Shown here: in pieces, positions 17,656 to 25,816 of the stretch
How positions within the stretch are numbered: the first letter of the stretch is position 1
Layout: each line of letters begins with the position of its first letter
From: JABWCQ01 sp964587105
GTDB lineage: Bacteria > Electryoneota > RPQS01
DNA length: 64,000 bases
Assembly (NCBI GenBank): GCA_964587105.1
Contig: CAZPKG010000009.1
Span: 1 to 64,000, forward strand
Direction of reading: 5' to 3'
The notes under the pieces: model-generated
What the model was told of the DNA's origin: nothing
The model's input: only the letters and a program-made list of their open reading frames with translations
Database searches by the model: none
Translations under genes and position numbers: made by a program

Positions 17656-18543
17656 GTGCTGACCGCCTATCTGGCCCTGCTCGGGGTGACGTTTTTTTGG
17701 GGCTTTACGTTCCCCATCGTGCAGTGGTCGTTGGACGATTGTTCACCGATTTTGTTTGTTGCCCTCCGCTTTGCTATCGCGGGGCTGCTCTTTCCGCTGA
17801 TTTTCGGCAAGAAATCGCTGAGTCTCGATCCGAAGTTAATTAAGCGCGGCCTGATCCTCGGTTTCTTTTTGTGCGGCGGTTATATTTTTCAGACCATCGG
17901 CCTGAAATACACCACCTCCGCACGAGCCGGATTCATCACCGCGCTGTATGTTCCGTTGACGCCGCTGCTGGCGTGGCTGCTGTTTCGCGCGAAAATCCGC
18001 AAACGGATGTGGCTTGCCGCGTTGATCGCTTTTATCGGGATTCTCATCCTGTCGCTACCTGAAACGCTCGTGGATGGAACTCCGGTGCTTGAACAGATGG
18101 CATTGAATCGCGGCGACAAATTGATTCTCGTGTGCGCGCTTTCTTATGCTCTGCACATCTTGTTGATCAACCGCTGGTCCAACGAATCCAGCGAATTGCC
18201 GCTCTCATGGCTGCAGCTCATGGGAACCGGACTCATCGCCGGTGCGCTGCTCCCTGTTGACCAAATTCAATTTGAGTTAACGCGCGAACTTTCCATCGCA
18301 TTATTGTTTACCGCAATCTTCGCGTCGGTGATTGCGATTTGGGCGATGATGAAATTTCAACCGCGCGTTCCCGTTACCGGCGCAGCGATTGTCTATTCGA
18401 TGGAACCCGTCACCGCCGCCCTTGCCGCGTGGAGTTTACAAAATCAAATTCCGCCGACCGTCACGCTGTTCGGCGCAGCGCTAATCATAGTCGCGATGAT
18501 CGTCGCGTCCACCATTCAAGAACCCGAAGTCACCCGTACATGA
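17656..18543 (+). CDS. EamA-family (DMT superfamily) transporter
   Basis: A 295-residue protein with ten predicted membrane segments in two EamA repeats (ALLGVTFFWGFTFPIVQW; ALSYALHILLINRW). The ALxxGxxW/FGxxF opening and GAAL.....G end are typical. Such proteins export small metabolites or amino acids; the substrate cannot be inferred. Two GTG codons are possible, 17629 and 17656; I chose 17656 because TAYLALLGVTFFWG matches where family members begin. No clear ribosome site. The stop overlaps the next start (ATGA). Confidence 0.85.
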   Translation: MLTAYLALLGVTFFWGFTFPIVQWSLDDCSPILFVALRFAIAGLLFPLIFGKKSLSLDPKLIKRGLILGFFLCGGYIFQTIGLKYTTSARAGFITALYVPLTPLLAWLLFRAKIRKRMWLAALIAFIGILILSLPETLVDGTPVLEQMALNRGDKLILVCALSYALHILLINRWSNESSELPLSWLQLMGTGLIAGALLPVDQIQFELTRELSIALLFTAIFASVIAIWAMMKFQPRVPVTGAAIVYSMEPVTAALAAWSLQNQIPPTVTLFGAALIIVAMIVASTIQEPEVTRT

Positions 18544-19040
18544 TTGTTCGCTTGCTATTTGCCTTGCTGATGCTGTGTTCAATTCTCGAAGCTCGGCCAC
18601 GCGTCGTTGTCGAGCGCGATTCCACGTTGATGCAGCCTGAAAATCCGAACTACTTCCCACCCACCGATTCGACCGGCGCGCGCATGGTCATTGATCCCGG
18701 CGCGATGGTTTATCAAATGCAAGTGGATTCGATCAACAAGGTCGCCGAAGACAAAATCCGCGAGCAGATCATTGCGCTCGAGAAGAATTTCGAGAATCCC
18801 GAGTTTGAAGAGAAAGTCGGGCGCGTTATCGGCACTATCGTAATGGATCAGCAGATGGCTTTGCTCGATTTGCAAATCAGCCGCGCGATTTCCTTACAGG
18901 ACACTCTCTTGCTGATGGGCATGCAGGTCGGTCTCGCGGAACTATTGAAGCAGCACCCCGAGTTAGAATATGAGTTGCTGAACCTCGATAAACGCATTTC
19001 CAAATCCTTCAACATGCTTTACGAGCACACCGAACGCTAA
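18540..19040 (+). CDS. Exported protein of unknown function
   Basis: A 166-residue protein with signal peptide (MIVRLLFALLMLCSILEARP). The rest is mainly helical and charged (VAEDKIREQIIALEKNFENPEFEEKVGRVIGTIVMD), rich in Met, Gln, Leu and Glu, and could form a coiled coil. I do not recognise the family. It starts inside the stop codon of the EamA gene (ATGA overlap), so the two are translated together. Periplasmic location inferred. Confidence 0.7.
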   Translation: MIVRLLFALLMLCSILEARPRVVVERDSTLMQPENPNYFPPTDSTGARMVIDPGAMVYQMQVDSINKVAEDKIREQIIALEKNFENPEFEEKVGRVIGTIVMDQQMALLDLQISRAISLQDTLLLMGMQVGLAELLKQHPELEYELLNLDKRISKSFNMLYEHTER

Positions 19041-19068
19041 CCGCATGTAATGCGGGCTTTGTTTTTTT
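19041..19068 (+). terminator. Stop-codon-adjacent hairpin acting as terminator
   Basis: CCGCAT-GTA-ATGCGG begins on the base after the TAA and is followed by GCTTTGTTTTTTT. Hairpin geometry (6-bp stem, 3-base loop) matches the family-1 elements, but the GCGCTGACGC tail is replaced by a T-run. Confidence 0.75.
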
Positions 19069-19097
19069 AGTTGGTCGGTTAATCTTACAGACACGAA

Positions 19098-20246
19098 ATG
19101 ATTGATTCCCCATCCCCATTCGCAAAACCACATCCCGGCCTCAGAATTAAAGAGTATCAGGCCGTCGTTCCGCGTCCCACCGCTGAGCAAATCGCGCGCT
19201 TCCCTGAGGAAGCCACCGAGCTGCTTGACAAAATTTGGACGCGCCACAACGAACTGATTCCCTACGGTCAATACGGTCTCGATTGGATTCGCGGACGGCA
19301 TTTCGTGCTCGCGGGAGCAACCGGTCCCGGTCTCGGTGGAGCAATCGAAAGCGCCGTGCGCCGCTTCACAGCTGTAGATGGCAGCGTCACCGTGCTCGCG
19401 CGCGATCTTTCGCGCAGTGTTGGTTATGAGATGGGCAAGCAGATGGTCACGCGCGCGCAAAACATGGGACTCGGCGAGCGCTACCATCTGTCAAATGACG
19501 GTATGGCGCTTGAAGGCCCCGCGTTTGATTGGGTATTGCAATCACTCAAAGAAGCCGGCGCGAAAGAAGTTATCTACATCAATTGCGTCGCCGCTGCGAT
19601 GGCCGGAATGATGCCGGACATGCCGCCGATCTACGTCAAAGACGTTGACGAAGAAGGTTTGTTTCAATACAAACTCGGTTACCTGACCGATCAGCAAATT
19701 GAGAACACGCGCCACATCATGGGCCGTATGGCTGTCGAGTTTCCACAGAGACTCGCTGAAGCGGGAATCAAAGTGCGCGTCACCGGATTTATTGATTGGC
19801 GCGGAAGCCTGGACGTAATCAGCCGCGATCCTGAGAGTGTGTTCTACGGTCGTCAGGGTCCGTACTCAACAAGTCTCTATCTTCCCAAGGAGTTTTTGCA
19901 GGCCGAAACCATCAAAGCTTACGGTCACGGTCGCATCGTGCTGGATTTGTTCTTACCTGTGATGCGCACGCGCGCGCTTGGTTTTATTCCCGGCGCAATT
20001 CCGCAATCTTATCTTTTCGAGAAGATGATGAAGATGTCGGGCATTCGCATGCGTGACGTTCCCGAACTCGCGCTCGGCACGCTCGATCACATTGGCCGCG
20101 CACTTTCCGGCGGAACTTACAATCCGTTCCCGCGCTTAGACGAACACGAAATCCCGCTCGAAGAGTGGTACTGGCAAATTGTCCAGCGCCTTTGCGACGA
20201 ACCCGACAGCGAGTTCTACTGGAAAAAGTGGATCGAGGCGATGTAA
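19098..20246 (+). CDS. NAD(P)-binding protein distantly like trans-2-enoyl reductase FabV/TER
   Basis: A 382-residue protein. HFVLAGATGPGLGGAIESAVRRF is a Rossmann-type glycine motif and VIYINCVAAA follows as in short-chain dehydrogenases. Its overall layout (N-terminal lead, Rossmann core, then LTDQQIENTRHIMG and a C-terminal helical part) resembles FabV, where TEQEIQDT.TVMGG sits at the same point. The FabV catalytic Tyr-x8-Lys is not obvious. The next gene is an acyl-CoA dehydrogenase, consistent with fatty-acid metabolism. Assignment is weak; treat as an uncharacterised oxidoreductase. The stop codon lies inside a hairpin (20237-20251). Confidence 0.5.
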   Translation: MIDSPSPFAKPHPGLRIKEYQAVVPRPTAEQIARFPEEATELLDKIWTRHNELIPYGQYGLDWIRGRHFVLAGATGPGLGGAIESAVRRFTAVDGSVTVLARDLSRSVGYEMGKQMVTRAQNMGLGERYHLSNDGMALEGPAFDWVLQSLKEAGAKEVIYINCVAAAMAGMMPDMPPIYVKDVDEEGLFQYKLGYLTDQQIENTRHIMGRMAVEFPQRLAEAGIKVRVTGFIDWRGSLDVISRDPESVFYGRQGPYSTSLYLPKEFLQAETIKAYGHGRIVLDLFLPVMRTRALGFIPGAIPQSYLFEKMMKMSGIRMRDVPELALGTLDHIGRALSGGTYNPFPRLDEHEIPLEEWYWQIVQRLCDEPDSEFYWKKWIEAM

Positions 20247-20266
20247 TCGCCGTTTTGCGCTGACGC
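20237..20266 (+). repeat. Family-1 element: variable hairpin plus GTTTTGCGCTGACGC tail
   Basis: GGCGAT-GTA-ATCGCC, with the TAA stop codon of the preceding gene spanning loop and 3' arm, then GTTTTGCGCTGACGC. Confidence 0.8.
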
Positions 20267-20277
20267 GATAGCATACA

Positions 20278-20307
20278 AAAAGCCCGAGGTGATTGCTTCG
20301 GGCTTTT
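20278..20307 (+). terminator. Intrinsic terminator
   Basis: AAAAGCCCGA pairs with TCGGGCTTTT around a 10-base loop; T-rich run follows. The stretch to 20474 contains no gene; it is AT-rich near 20395-20460 and probably holds the promoter of the next gene. Confidence 0.85.
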
Positions 20308-20474
20308 CTATTCCTCTTTCTACCTCCCGCAGTTTCCCCCAACTTCAGTTTTCCCCGCAATTCCGCCTGCTTTTGTCCGATTTTCTTTGCGTAATTTTTC
20401 ACTATTTTCTTATTTGCGGAATCAATACATTGTCTTTGCAAACTATCGTAAACAATTAAGAGCATAGCCACGCC

Positions 20475-21623
20475 ATGGAACTCGACTATTTCCTGACTGA
20501 AGACCAGCTCGCCCTGCGCGATCTTGCCCGCAAAATCGCCGAAGAAAAAATCCGCCCCGTTGCCGCGCAATACGACCGCGACGGAACATTTCCGTGGGAC
20601 ATCGTCAAGATTTTCGCCGAATCCGGCTTGTTCGGAATCGTCATTCCCGAAGAGTTCGGCGGTCTCGGCATGGGCGTGTTTGAACTTGCCATTGTCACCG
20701 AAGAACTCTCCAAAGCTTGCGGCGGTATCACGCTCGCACTCGCGGCATCCGCGCTCGGCACGTTCCCGATTCTCTTAAGCGCGAACGAAGAACAACAAAA
20801 ACGCTATCTTCCTGATCTCGCCGAAGGAAAATATCTCGCGGCATTCGGCTTGACTGAACCCAACGCGGGCTCGGACGCAGGCTCGATGAGAACAAGAGCA
20901 GTGCGTGACGGCGACGATTACATCTTGAACGGCTCTAAAATCTTTATCACCAACGGCGGCGTCGCGCATCTTTACACTGTGATTGCCGTAACTGATCCGA
21001 CCAAAGGTTCGCGCGGCACGACGGCCTTTATCGTGCAGGATGATTACCCGGGCTTCAAAGTCGGCAAGCACGAAGACAAGATGGGCATCCGCGCATCGGC
21101 GACGAATGAAATCGTTTTCGACGATTGCCGCGTTCCCGCCGCGAACCGGATTGGCCGCGAAGGCGAAGGTTTCATCGTCGCCATGAAAACATTGGACAAA
21201 TCACGCCCGGGCGTCGCCGCGCAAGCGTTAGGTATTGCACAAGGCGCGTTTGATCTGGCGCTCGACTATGCCAAGCATCGCATTCAGTTCGGCCATCCGA
21301 TTCTTAACTTGCAAGCGATTCAATTCATGCTGGCGGATATGGCAACTTCCATTGAAACCGCGCGCGCGCTGCTCTATCAAACCGCGCGTCATATTGACAA
21401 AGGCAACAAAGATATCGGACGCTATTCGGCAATGAGCAAACTCTATGCAGCCGACGTAGCCATGAAAGTCACCACGGATGCCGTGCAGATTTTCGGCGGC
21501 TACGGGTATATGCGAGACTATCCAATCGAGAAATACATGCGCGACGCAAAGATCACGCAAATCTACGAAGGCACCAACCAGATTCAGCGCTCGGTTATCG
21601 GGCATTCGCTTGTCAAGGGCTGA
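20475..21623 (+). CDS. Acyl-CoA dehydrogenase (short-chain type)
   Basis: A 382-residue flavoprotein, the normal length for the family. It has the two signature stretches, AFGLTEPNAGSDAGSM and the C-terminal QIFGGYGYMRDYPIEKYMRDAKITQIYEGTNQIQR. The catalytic base is the Glu in YEGTNQ, as in butyryl-CoA and other short-chain enzymes. It oxidises acyl-CoA to trans-2-enoyl-CoA with FAD, passing electrons to an electron-transfer flavoprotein not present here. It could act in beta-oxidation or, in an anaerobe, as a butyryl-CoA dehydrogenase. Confidence 0.93.
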   Translation: MELDYFLTEDQLALRDLARKIAEEKIRPVAAQYDRDGTFPWDIVKIFAESGLFGIVIPEEFGGLGMGVFELAIVTEELSKACGGITLALAASALGTFPILLSANEEQQKRYLPDLAEGKYLAAFGLTEPNAGSDAGSMRTRAVRDGDDYILNGSKIFITNGGVAHLYTVIAVTDPTKGSRGTTAFIVQDDYPGFKVGKHEDKMGIRASATNEIVFDDCRVPAANRIGREGEGFIVAMKTLDKSRPGVAAQALGIAQGAFDLALDYAKHRIQFGHPILNLQAIQFMLADMATSIETARALLYQTARHIDKGNKDIGRYSAMSKLYAADVAMKVTTDAVQIFGGYGYMRDYPIEKYMRDAKITQIYEGTNQIQRSVIGHSLVKG

Positions 21624-21652
21624 CCATCTCCTTCACTCGCATGGCAAGCAAA

Positions 21653-21690
21653 AAGCGCCTGACCAATCCGGTCAGGCGCTTCTGTTTTTT
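21653..21690 (+). terminator. Intrinsic terminator
   Basis: AAGCGCCTGACC-AATCC-GGTCAGGCGCTT, a perfect 12-bp stem, followed by CTGTTTTTT. Confidence 0.95.
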
Positions 21691-21697
21691 CTGATCT

Positions 21698-21740
21698 CCC
21701 CCAAAATCTGCCGCAGATTTGGGGGGATAAAGGGGGGCTG
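21698..21740 (-). repeat. C/G-run dispersed element between convergent genes
   Basis: CCCCCAAAATCTGC and GCAGATTTGGGGGG form a hairpin, followed by ATAAAGGGGGG. Related C/G-run elements occur at 39473, 39822, 61173 and 61351. It ends just before the stop codon of the minus-strand transporter. Confidence 0.6.
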
Positions 21741-21741
21741 G

Positions 21742-23004
21742 CTATCCGAATAACAATCCGCCAAAATAAACCAACGACAACCCGCTCAGCACAATCACCA
21801 TCACCCAACAAATCACATTGTACACCGGCCCGTTCACATACTCATCCATGAGCGATTTCTTGTTCACCATGATGAGCATCGGAATCAAAATGAATGGCAG
21901 TAAAACTCCATTCACGACCTGCGAGAGAAACATCACGCGAATCAACGGCAATCCCGGAATCAGCACAAATCCCGCTCCGAGCACAATCATCGCCGTATAG
22001 ATGATGTAAAACTGCTTGGCTTCGTCGAACTTGTATTTGACTCCCGATTCCCAGCCCATCGCTTCACAGATCGTGTAGCTCGTGGACATCGGCAAAATGG
22101 ATGCGCCGAACAAACTCGCGTTCAACAGTCCTAATCCAAACAGCGCGGCGGCAAATGTTCCGGCCACCGGAGCCAATGCTTGCGCCGCCTGCGCGGCTTC
22201 TTCGATATGAATTCCTGTCGGATGAATCGTTTGCGCGCAAACCACGACGATAAACAGCGCAATCACACTCACACCGACTCCGCCGACGATCGTGTCAATC
22301 CGTGAATATTTGTAATACTTCAGCGGAATTTCTTTTTCGACCACGCTCGCCTGCTGATAGAACTGCATCCACGGCGCAATCGTTGTTCCAATCACACCGA
22401 TGATCATCAACAAATAGGTTCGTCCGCCTGAGAAATCCGGCGTCACCAAAGCTTCGCCGACTCTTGTCCAATCGGGTTTGGCCTGCACTCCCGCAATGAT
22501 ATACGCGATATAAAACAGCACCGCGATCAAGAACACTCGCTCAATCGTCGCGTAGTCCGCTTTCAACACCAATATCCACACCAGAAACGCCGCGATTGGC
22601 ACAGAGACATATTTCGTAATTCCGAATAATTCTCCCGCCGCCGCAATTCCCGAAAACTCCGCCACTACGTTCCCGAAATTTGTCGCAAGCAGCGCCATCA
22701 TCAAATAGAATGTCCACTTGACTCCGAAGTGCTCGCGAATCAAATCCGATAAACCCTTACCCGTCACCACGCCCATGCGATTCGACATCTCCTGAATCAT
22801 AATGAGCGCAATCGTCATCGGAATAAAAATCCACAGCACCGTTAATCCGAAGTGCGCGCCCGCTTGCGAGTAGGTGGTAATCCCTCCCGCATCGTTATCA
22901 ACATTCGCCGTAATCAATCCCGGCCCCATGATGGACAGGAACAACAAAAACCTCGTCCATGCGGGCGAGGCTTGCTTTGTCCATTTAGAGAGCAGGGAAG
23001 TCAT
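21742..23004 (-). CDS. Nramp-family divalent metal transporter, atypical motif
   Basis: A 420-residue protein with about 11 membrane segments. The first reads GPGLITANVDNDAGGITTYSQAG, aligning with the Nramp TM1 metal site, but the canonical DPGN is replaced by DNDAGG. TM6 reads LLNASLFGASILPMSTSYTICEAMG where the canonical MPHN-x3-H should lie. It therefore belongs to the divergent Nramp group found in many anaerobes and archaea; its metal may be Mg2+ or Mn2+ rather than Fe2+. It is the third gene of a probable minus-strand operon that begins with an MgtE-N/CBS protein. Confidence 0.85.
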   Translation of the reverse strand: MTSLLSKWTKQASPAWTRFLLFLSIMGPGLITANVDNDAGGITTYSQAGAHFGLTVLWIFIPMTIALIMIQEMSNRMGVVTGKGLSDLIREHFGVKWTFYLMMALLATNFGNVVAEFSGIAAAGELFGITKYVSVPIAAFLVWILVLKADYATIERVFLIAVLFYIAYIIAGVQAKPDWTRVGEALVTPDFSGGRTYLLMIIGVIGTTIAPWMQFYQQASVVEKEIPLKYYKYSRIDTIVGGVGVSVIALFIVVVCAQTIHPTGIHIEEAAQAAQALAPVAGTFAAALFGLGLLNASLFGASILPMSTSYTICEAMGWESGVKYKFDEAKQFYIIYTAMIVLGAGFVLIPGLPLIRVMFLSQVVNGVLLPFILIPMLIMVNKKSLMDEYVNGPVYNVICWVMVIVLSGLSLVYFGGLLFG

Positions 23005-23043
23005 CAGAAAGGATGAAGGATAAAGGGTGAACGATGAATAGGG

Positions 23044-24318
23044 CTATCGTCCCATTTTGCGAGGAATCTTCGGTCTCCGATGAGAAGACGCAAAACTCTT
23101 TTTCTGCGGGCCGACCGTGCCGCTTGTCTTTTGCAGACTATTTGCCTTTTCGGGCGCGGGAACCATGTAATCAAAATGATTGAGAGCCGCGCGAGTCATT
23201 TGCTGGCCGAGATGTTTTTCAATCTCACGCAGCAAGACCTCTTCGTCCGGCGCAACCAATGTCACGGCATCGCCCAAGCGTTCGGCGCGCGCCGTGCGGC
23301 CCGTTCTATGCACGTAGTCTTCCGAGGTTGCGGGTAGATCGTAGTTGATTACGTGTGTGATACCCGTCACGTCAATTCCGCGCGCGGCGATATCCGTCGC
23401 CACCATCACGTTAAATTTGCCTTGCTTGAAACCCTCAAGAGCGGCCATGCGCTGCTTCTGCGTTCTGTCGCTGTGCAGTGTGGTAACGCGGAAGATACCT
23501 TTGGTCAGCATCTTCTGTATTCTGTCCGCGCGATGTTTTGTGCGCGTGAATACCAACACTGCAGGAGAATTGATCTCAATCAATATTTCTGTCAGCAAAT
23601 CCGGCTTCAAGTGCGCGGGCACAGGATATGCCGTGTGCGTCAATCCGCGCGCGGCGCTGCTCTTGTGACCAATCTGCACAAGCTGCGGATTCTGCAAAAT
23701 TTCCTTCGAAAGTTTCGTCACTTCATCGGGAAACGTCGCCGAAAACAGCATCGTCTGCCGATCTTTCGGTACGCGCGCGATAATTCTGCGCACGTCCGGC
23801 AAAAAGCCCATGTCCAACATACGGTCGGCTTCGTCAAGCACCAGCATTTGCAATGTGTCAAGATGCAAGGTACCGCGCGCGACGTGATCGAGCAACCGTC
23901 CCGGCGTCGCGACAATGATGTCCGCGCCTTTTTTCAAACCGTCAATCTGCGGTCCATAGCCCACGCCGCCGTAAATCGCAAGCACTTTCAGCTTCGTGTA
24001 TTTGGCGAATTTCTTCATCGCCTCTTCAATTTGCACAGCCAATTCGCGCGTCGGCGAGAGCACCAAAGCAACCGGCTTCTCGTGCTTCTCATTGAGCGCA
24101 CGATTCAATAGCGGCAAACCGAACGCCGCAGTCTTGCCCGTTCCCGTTTGCGCCGCGCCCATCACGTCCATCCCCTTCAGGGCCAACGGGATTGCCTGAC
24201 TCTGAATCGGCGTTGGGCGCTCGTACCCCATCAGCGTCACCGCACGAACCAACCGCTCGTCAAGCTCAAATTGCTCAAATGCGGTATGCTCTACGATCTT
24301 TTCTTTTTCTTTTGTCAC
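23044..24318 (-). CDS. DEAD-box ATP-dependent RNA helicase
   Basis: A 424-residue RhlE/SrmB-like helicase. Q motif ERPTPIQSQAIP, Walker A AQTGTGKT, PTRELA, TPGR, VLDEADRMLDMGF, SATFP, VFTRTKHRAD, ATDIAARGID and HRTGRTAR are all intact. A short basic tail (KKSFASSHRRPKIPRKMGR) follows the core and probably helps RNA binding. It unwinds short RNA duplexes in ribosome assembly or mRNA decay. I chose GTG at 24318, which forms a GTGA overlap with the upstream stop and has GGAAG 8 bases before it, over the GTG at 24333. Confidence 0.93.
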   Translation of the reverse strand: MTKEKEKIVEHTAFEQFELDERLVRAVTLMGYERPTPIQSQAIPLALKGMDVMGAAQTGTGKTAAFGLPLLNRALNEKHEKPVALVLSPTRELAVQIEEAMKKFAKYTKLKVLAIYGGVGYGPQIDGLKKGADIIVATPGRLLDHVARGTLHLDTLQMLVLDEADRMLDMGFLPDVRRIIARVPKDRQTMLFSATFPDEVTKLSKEILQNPQLVQIGHKSSAARGLTHTAYPVPAHLKPDLLTEILIEINSPAVLVFTRTKHRADRIQKMLTKGIFRVTTLHSDRTQKQRMAALEGFKQGKFNVMVATDIAARGIDVTGITHVINYDLPATSEDYVHRTGRTARAERLGDAVTLVAPDEEVLLREIEKHLGQQMTRAALNHFDYMVPAPEKANSLQKTSGTVGPQKKSFASSHRRPKIPRKMGR

Positions 24319-25601
24319 GAATCTTTCTTCCACGTCTTGTAAAGAGTCGGCATCAAATCATCCAGTGAATCCTTGAAGCTCACGACTCCTTTTTGAATTC
24401 CGGATTCATCCACCACCGGGATGAAGAGGAAATTATACCGCAAAAATAATTCGGCGATTTCGCTCAAGCTTGCGTCGAGTGGTACCGTGATCAAACGGCC
24501 TGACACAATATTTCCAAGCTGCAGCGCGGGATCCGTGGTCAACAGATTCCGCAGCGAAACCACCCCTAACAACACTCCGTCTTCGTCATGGACGTAAACG
24601 TAGTAGTAGGCTTCAATCTCTTCCGCGCTCGCACGCAAGAGATCAAGCGCGTCTTCCACCGTCCTGTCGTCGGACAATTCAAGATAGTCCGTCGTCATCA
24701 ACGCGCCCGCCGTTTCCTCTTCATAGGTCATCAGCTCGGCCACTTCAGCGCGCTCATCTTCAAACTCAAAATTCTGGATGATCTGCTCGGAGGCCGTCTC
24801 ATCCAAATCCGACAGCAAGTCCGCAGCGATGGACGGTTCCATCTCTTCGAGAATATCCGCCGCGCGCTCAGGCTCCAACCCTTCGAGAATCGCCTTCTGC
24901 ACGTCGTAGTCGGTCTCTTCGAGCGCTTCGGCGGCGGTCTCCGCATCCATCGAAGCAACCATCACTTGTCGCTGTTCGTGCGAAAGTTCTTCGAGAATGT
25001 CCGCGATTTCACCCGGATGCAATTCCTTCAAGCGTTGCGCGCCGACCTTGAGCCGCACCGGCCCGGGAGCATCAGCAGAATCGCTCACCGGCTGCACATA
25101 CTTCCATGAAATCAATTCGTCGTCGAATTTCTTGCCGACAAATTTCGCGGCTCGGCGCATCGCGCGCTCATAGCCCAATCTGCGCGCCAGTCCCGACACG
25201 CCGACATCCACATGCACAACCCATTGCCGTTCGCCGATCAGCAGTTGCACGTCGTTCACGCGCACGACCTTCGCGCCCTCCACGTCAACAATCTGCCGAT
25301 CCCACAACGTATCGCGAATCGAGATATCATCTGGCGCATGAACAAGCGGCACAATCTTGTGCTCGTCAACTTTCAGCTTGCGCGTCTTCAGAAACTCAAA
25401 GTACTCCTGCCCCGTCGCCGGATAGAGCACCAATCGTCCACCATTGCGCAGCACCAAGCCCTTCACTTCAGGGAACATTTCTGTTACCTGAGCGATAACG
25501 TCCCACACCTTGCCCATGCCCGTTCCGAGGGTACGGGAATAAGCAGGTCGCCCCAACATGGCCGACAGATAGACCAGTTCTTCGGGTAAACGGTTGGACA
25601 T
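24315..25601 (-). CDS. PRC-barrel / MgtE-N / CBS-pair cytosolic regulator without membrane domain
   Basis: A 428-residue soluble protein. After about 90 residues of unknown fold comes a PRC-barrel-like stretch (IRDTLWDRQIVDVEGAKVVRVNDVQLL). An MgtE N-terminal superhelix (about 195-290, LHPGEIADILEELSHEQRQ...DLDETASEQIIQNFEFED) and two CBS domains (EEETAGALMTTDYLEL; SGRLITVPLDASLSEIAELF) follow. It stops where MgtE would enter the membrane. It may sense Mg2+ or nucleotides and control the Nramp-type transporter two genes downstream. ATG at 25601 has GGAGG 10 bases upstream; the longer TTG reading lacks support. Confidence 0.85.
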   Translation of the reverse strand: MSNRLPEELVYLSAMLGRPAYSRTLGTGMGKVWDVIAQVTEMFPEVKGLVLRNGGRLVLYPATGQEYFEFLKTRKLKVDEHKIVPLVHAPDDISIRDTLWDRQIVDVEGAKVVRVNDVQLLIGERQWVVHVDVGVSGLARRLGYERAMRRAAKFVGKKFDDELISWKYVQPVSDSADAPGPVRLKVGAQRLKELHPGEIADILEELSHEQRQVMVASMDAETAAEALEETDYDVQKAILEGLEPERAADILEEMEPSIAADLLSDLDETASEQIIQNFEFEDERAEVAELMTYEEETAGALMTTDYLELSDDRTVEDALDLLRASAEEIEAYYYVYVHDEDGVLLGVVSLRNLLTTDPALQLGNIVSGRLITVPLDASLSEIAELFLRYNFLFIPVVDESGIQKGVVSFKDSLDDLMPTLYKTWKKDS

Positions 25602-25667
25602 TTGAAGATTGCCTCCGCGCAACGGGAGGTCGGAAGGGGGTGAGAATGCTTAGAAGCTTGAGGCCTA

Positions 25668-25700
25668 CGCGAAGCGTATTGGGTCCAGCGTTGACGCTGG
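25668..25700 (-). repeat. Family-1 element, reverse orientation, between divergent genes
   Basis: The reverse strand reads CCAGCGT-CA-ACGCTGG and then ACCCAATACGCTTCGCG. The hairpin arms equal those of the copies at 27086 and 53783. It is the only copy not at a gene's 3' end. The rest of 25602-25816 probably contains the two divergent promoters. Confidence 0.7.
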
Positions 25701-25816
25701 GAACTATGTAAAATACGGAATCTGAGGCACTTAGTCAAACTGCCCTGCTTGCGGATTTTACTGAGTTTGCGTATCTTTTCGCAAACTACCCTATTGCCAC
25801 TTATTCGGAGTTCCTG

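Noticed and set aside
23353..24111. A 252-residue open frame on the plus strand
   Set aside because: It is wholly antisense to the well-supported DEAD-box helicase, has no family features and is rich in His/Arg as expected for an antisense shadow.
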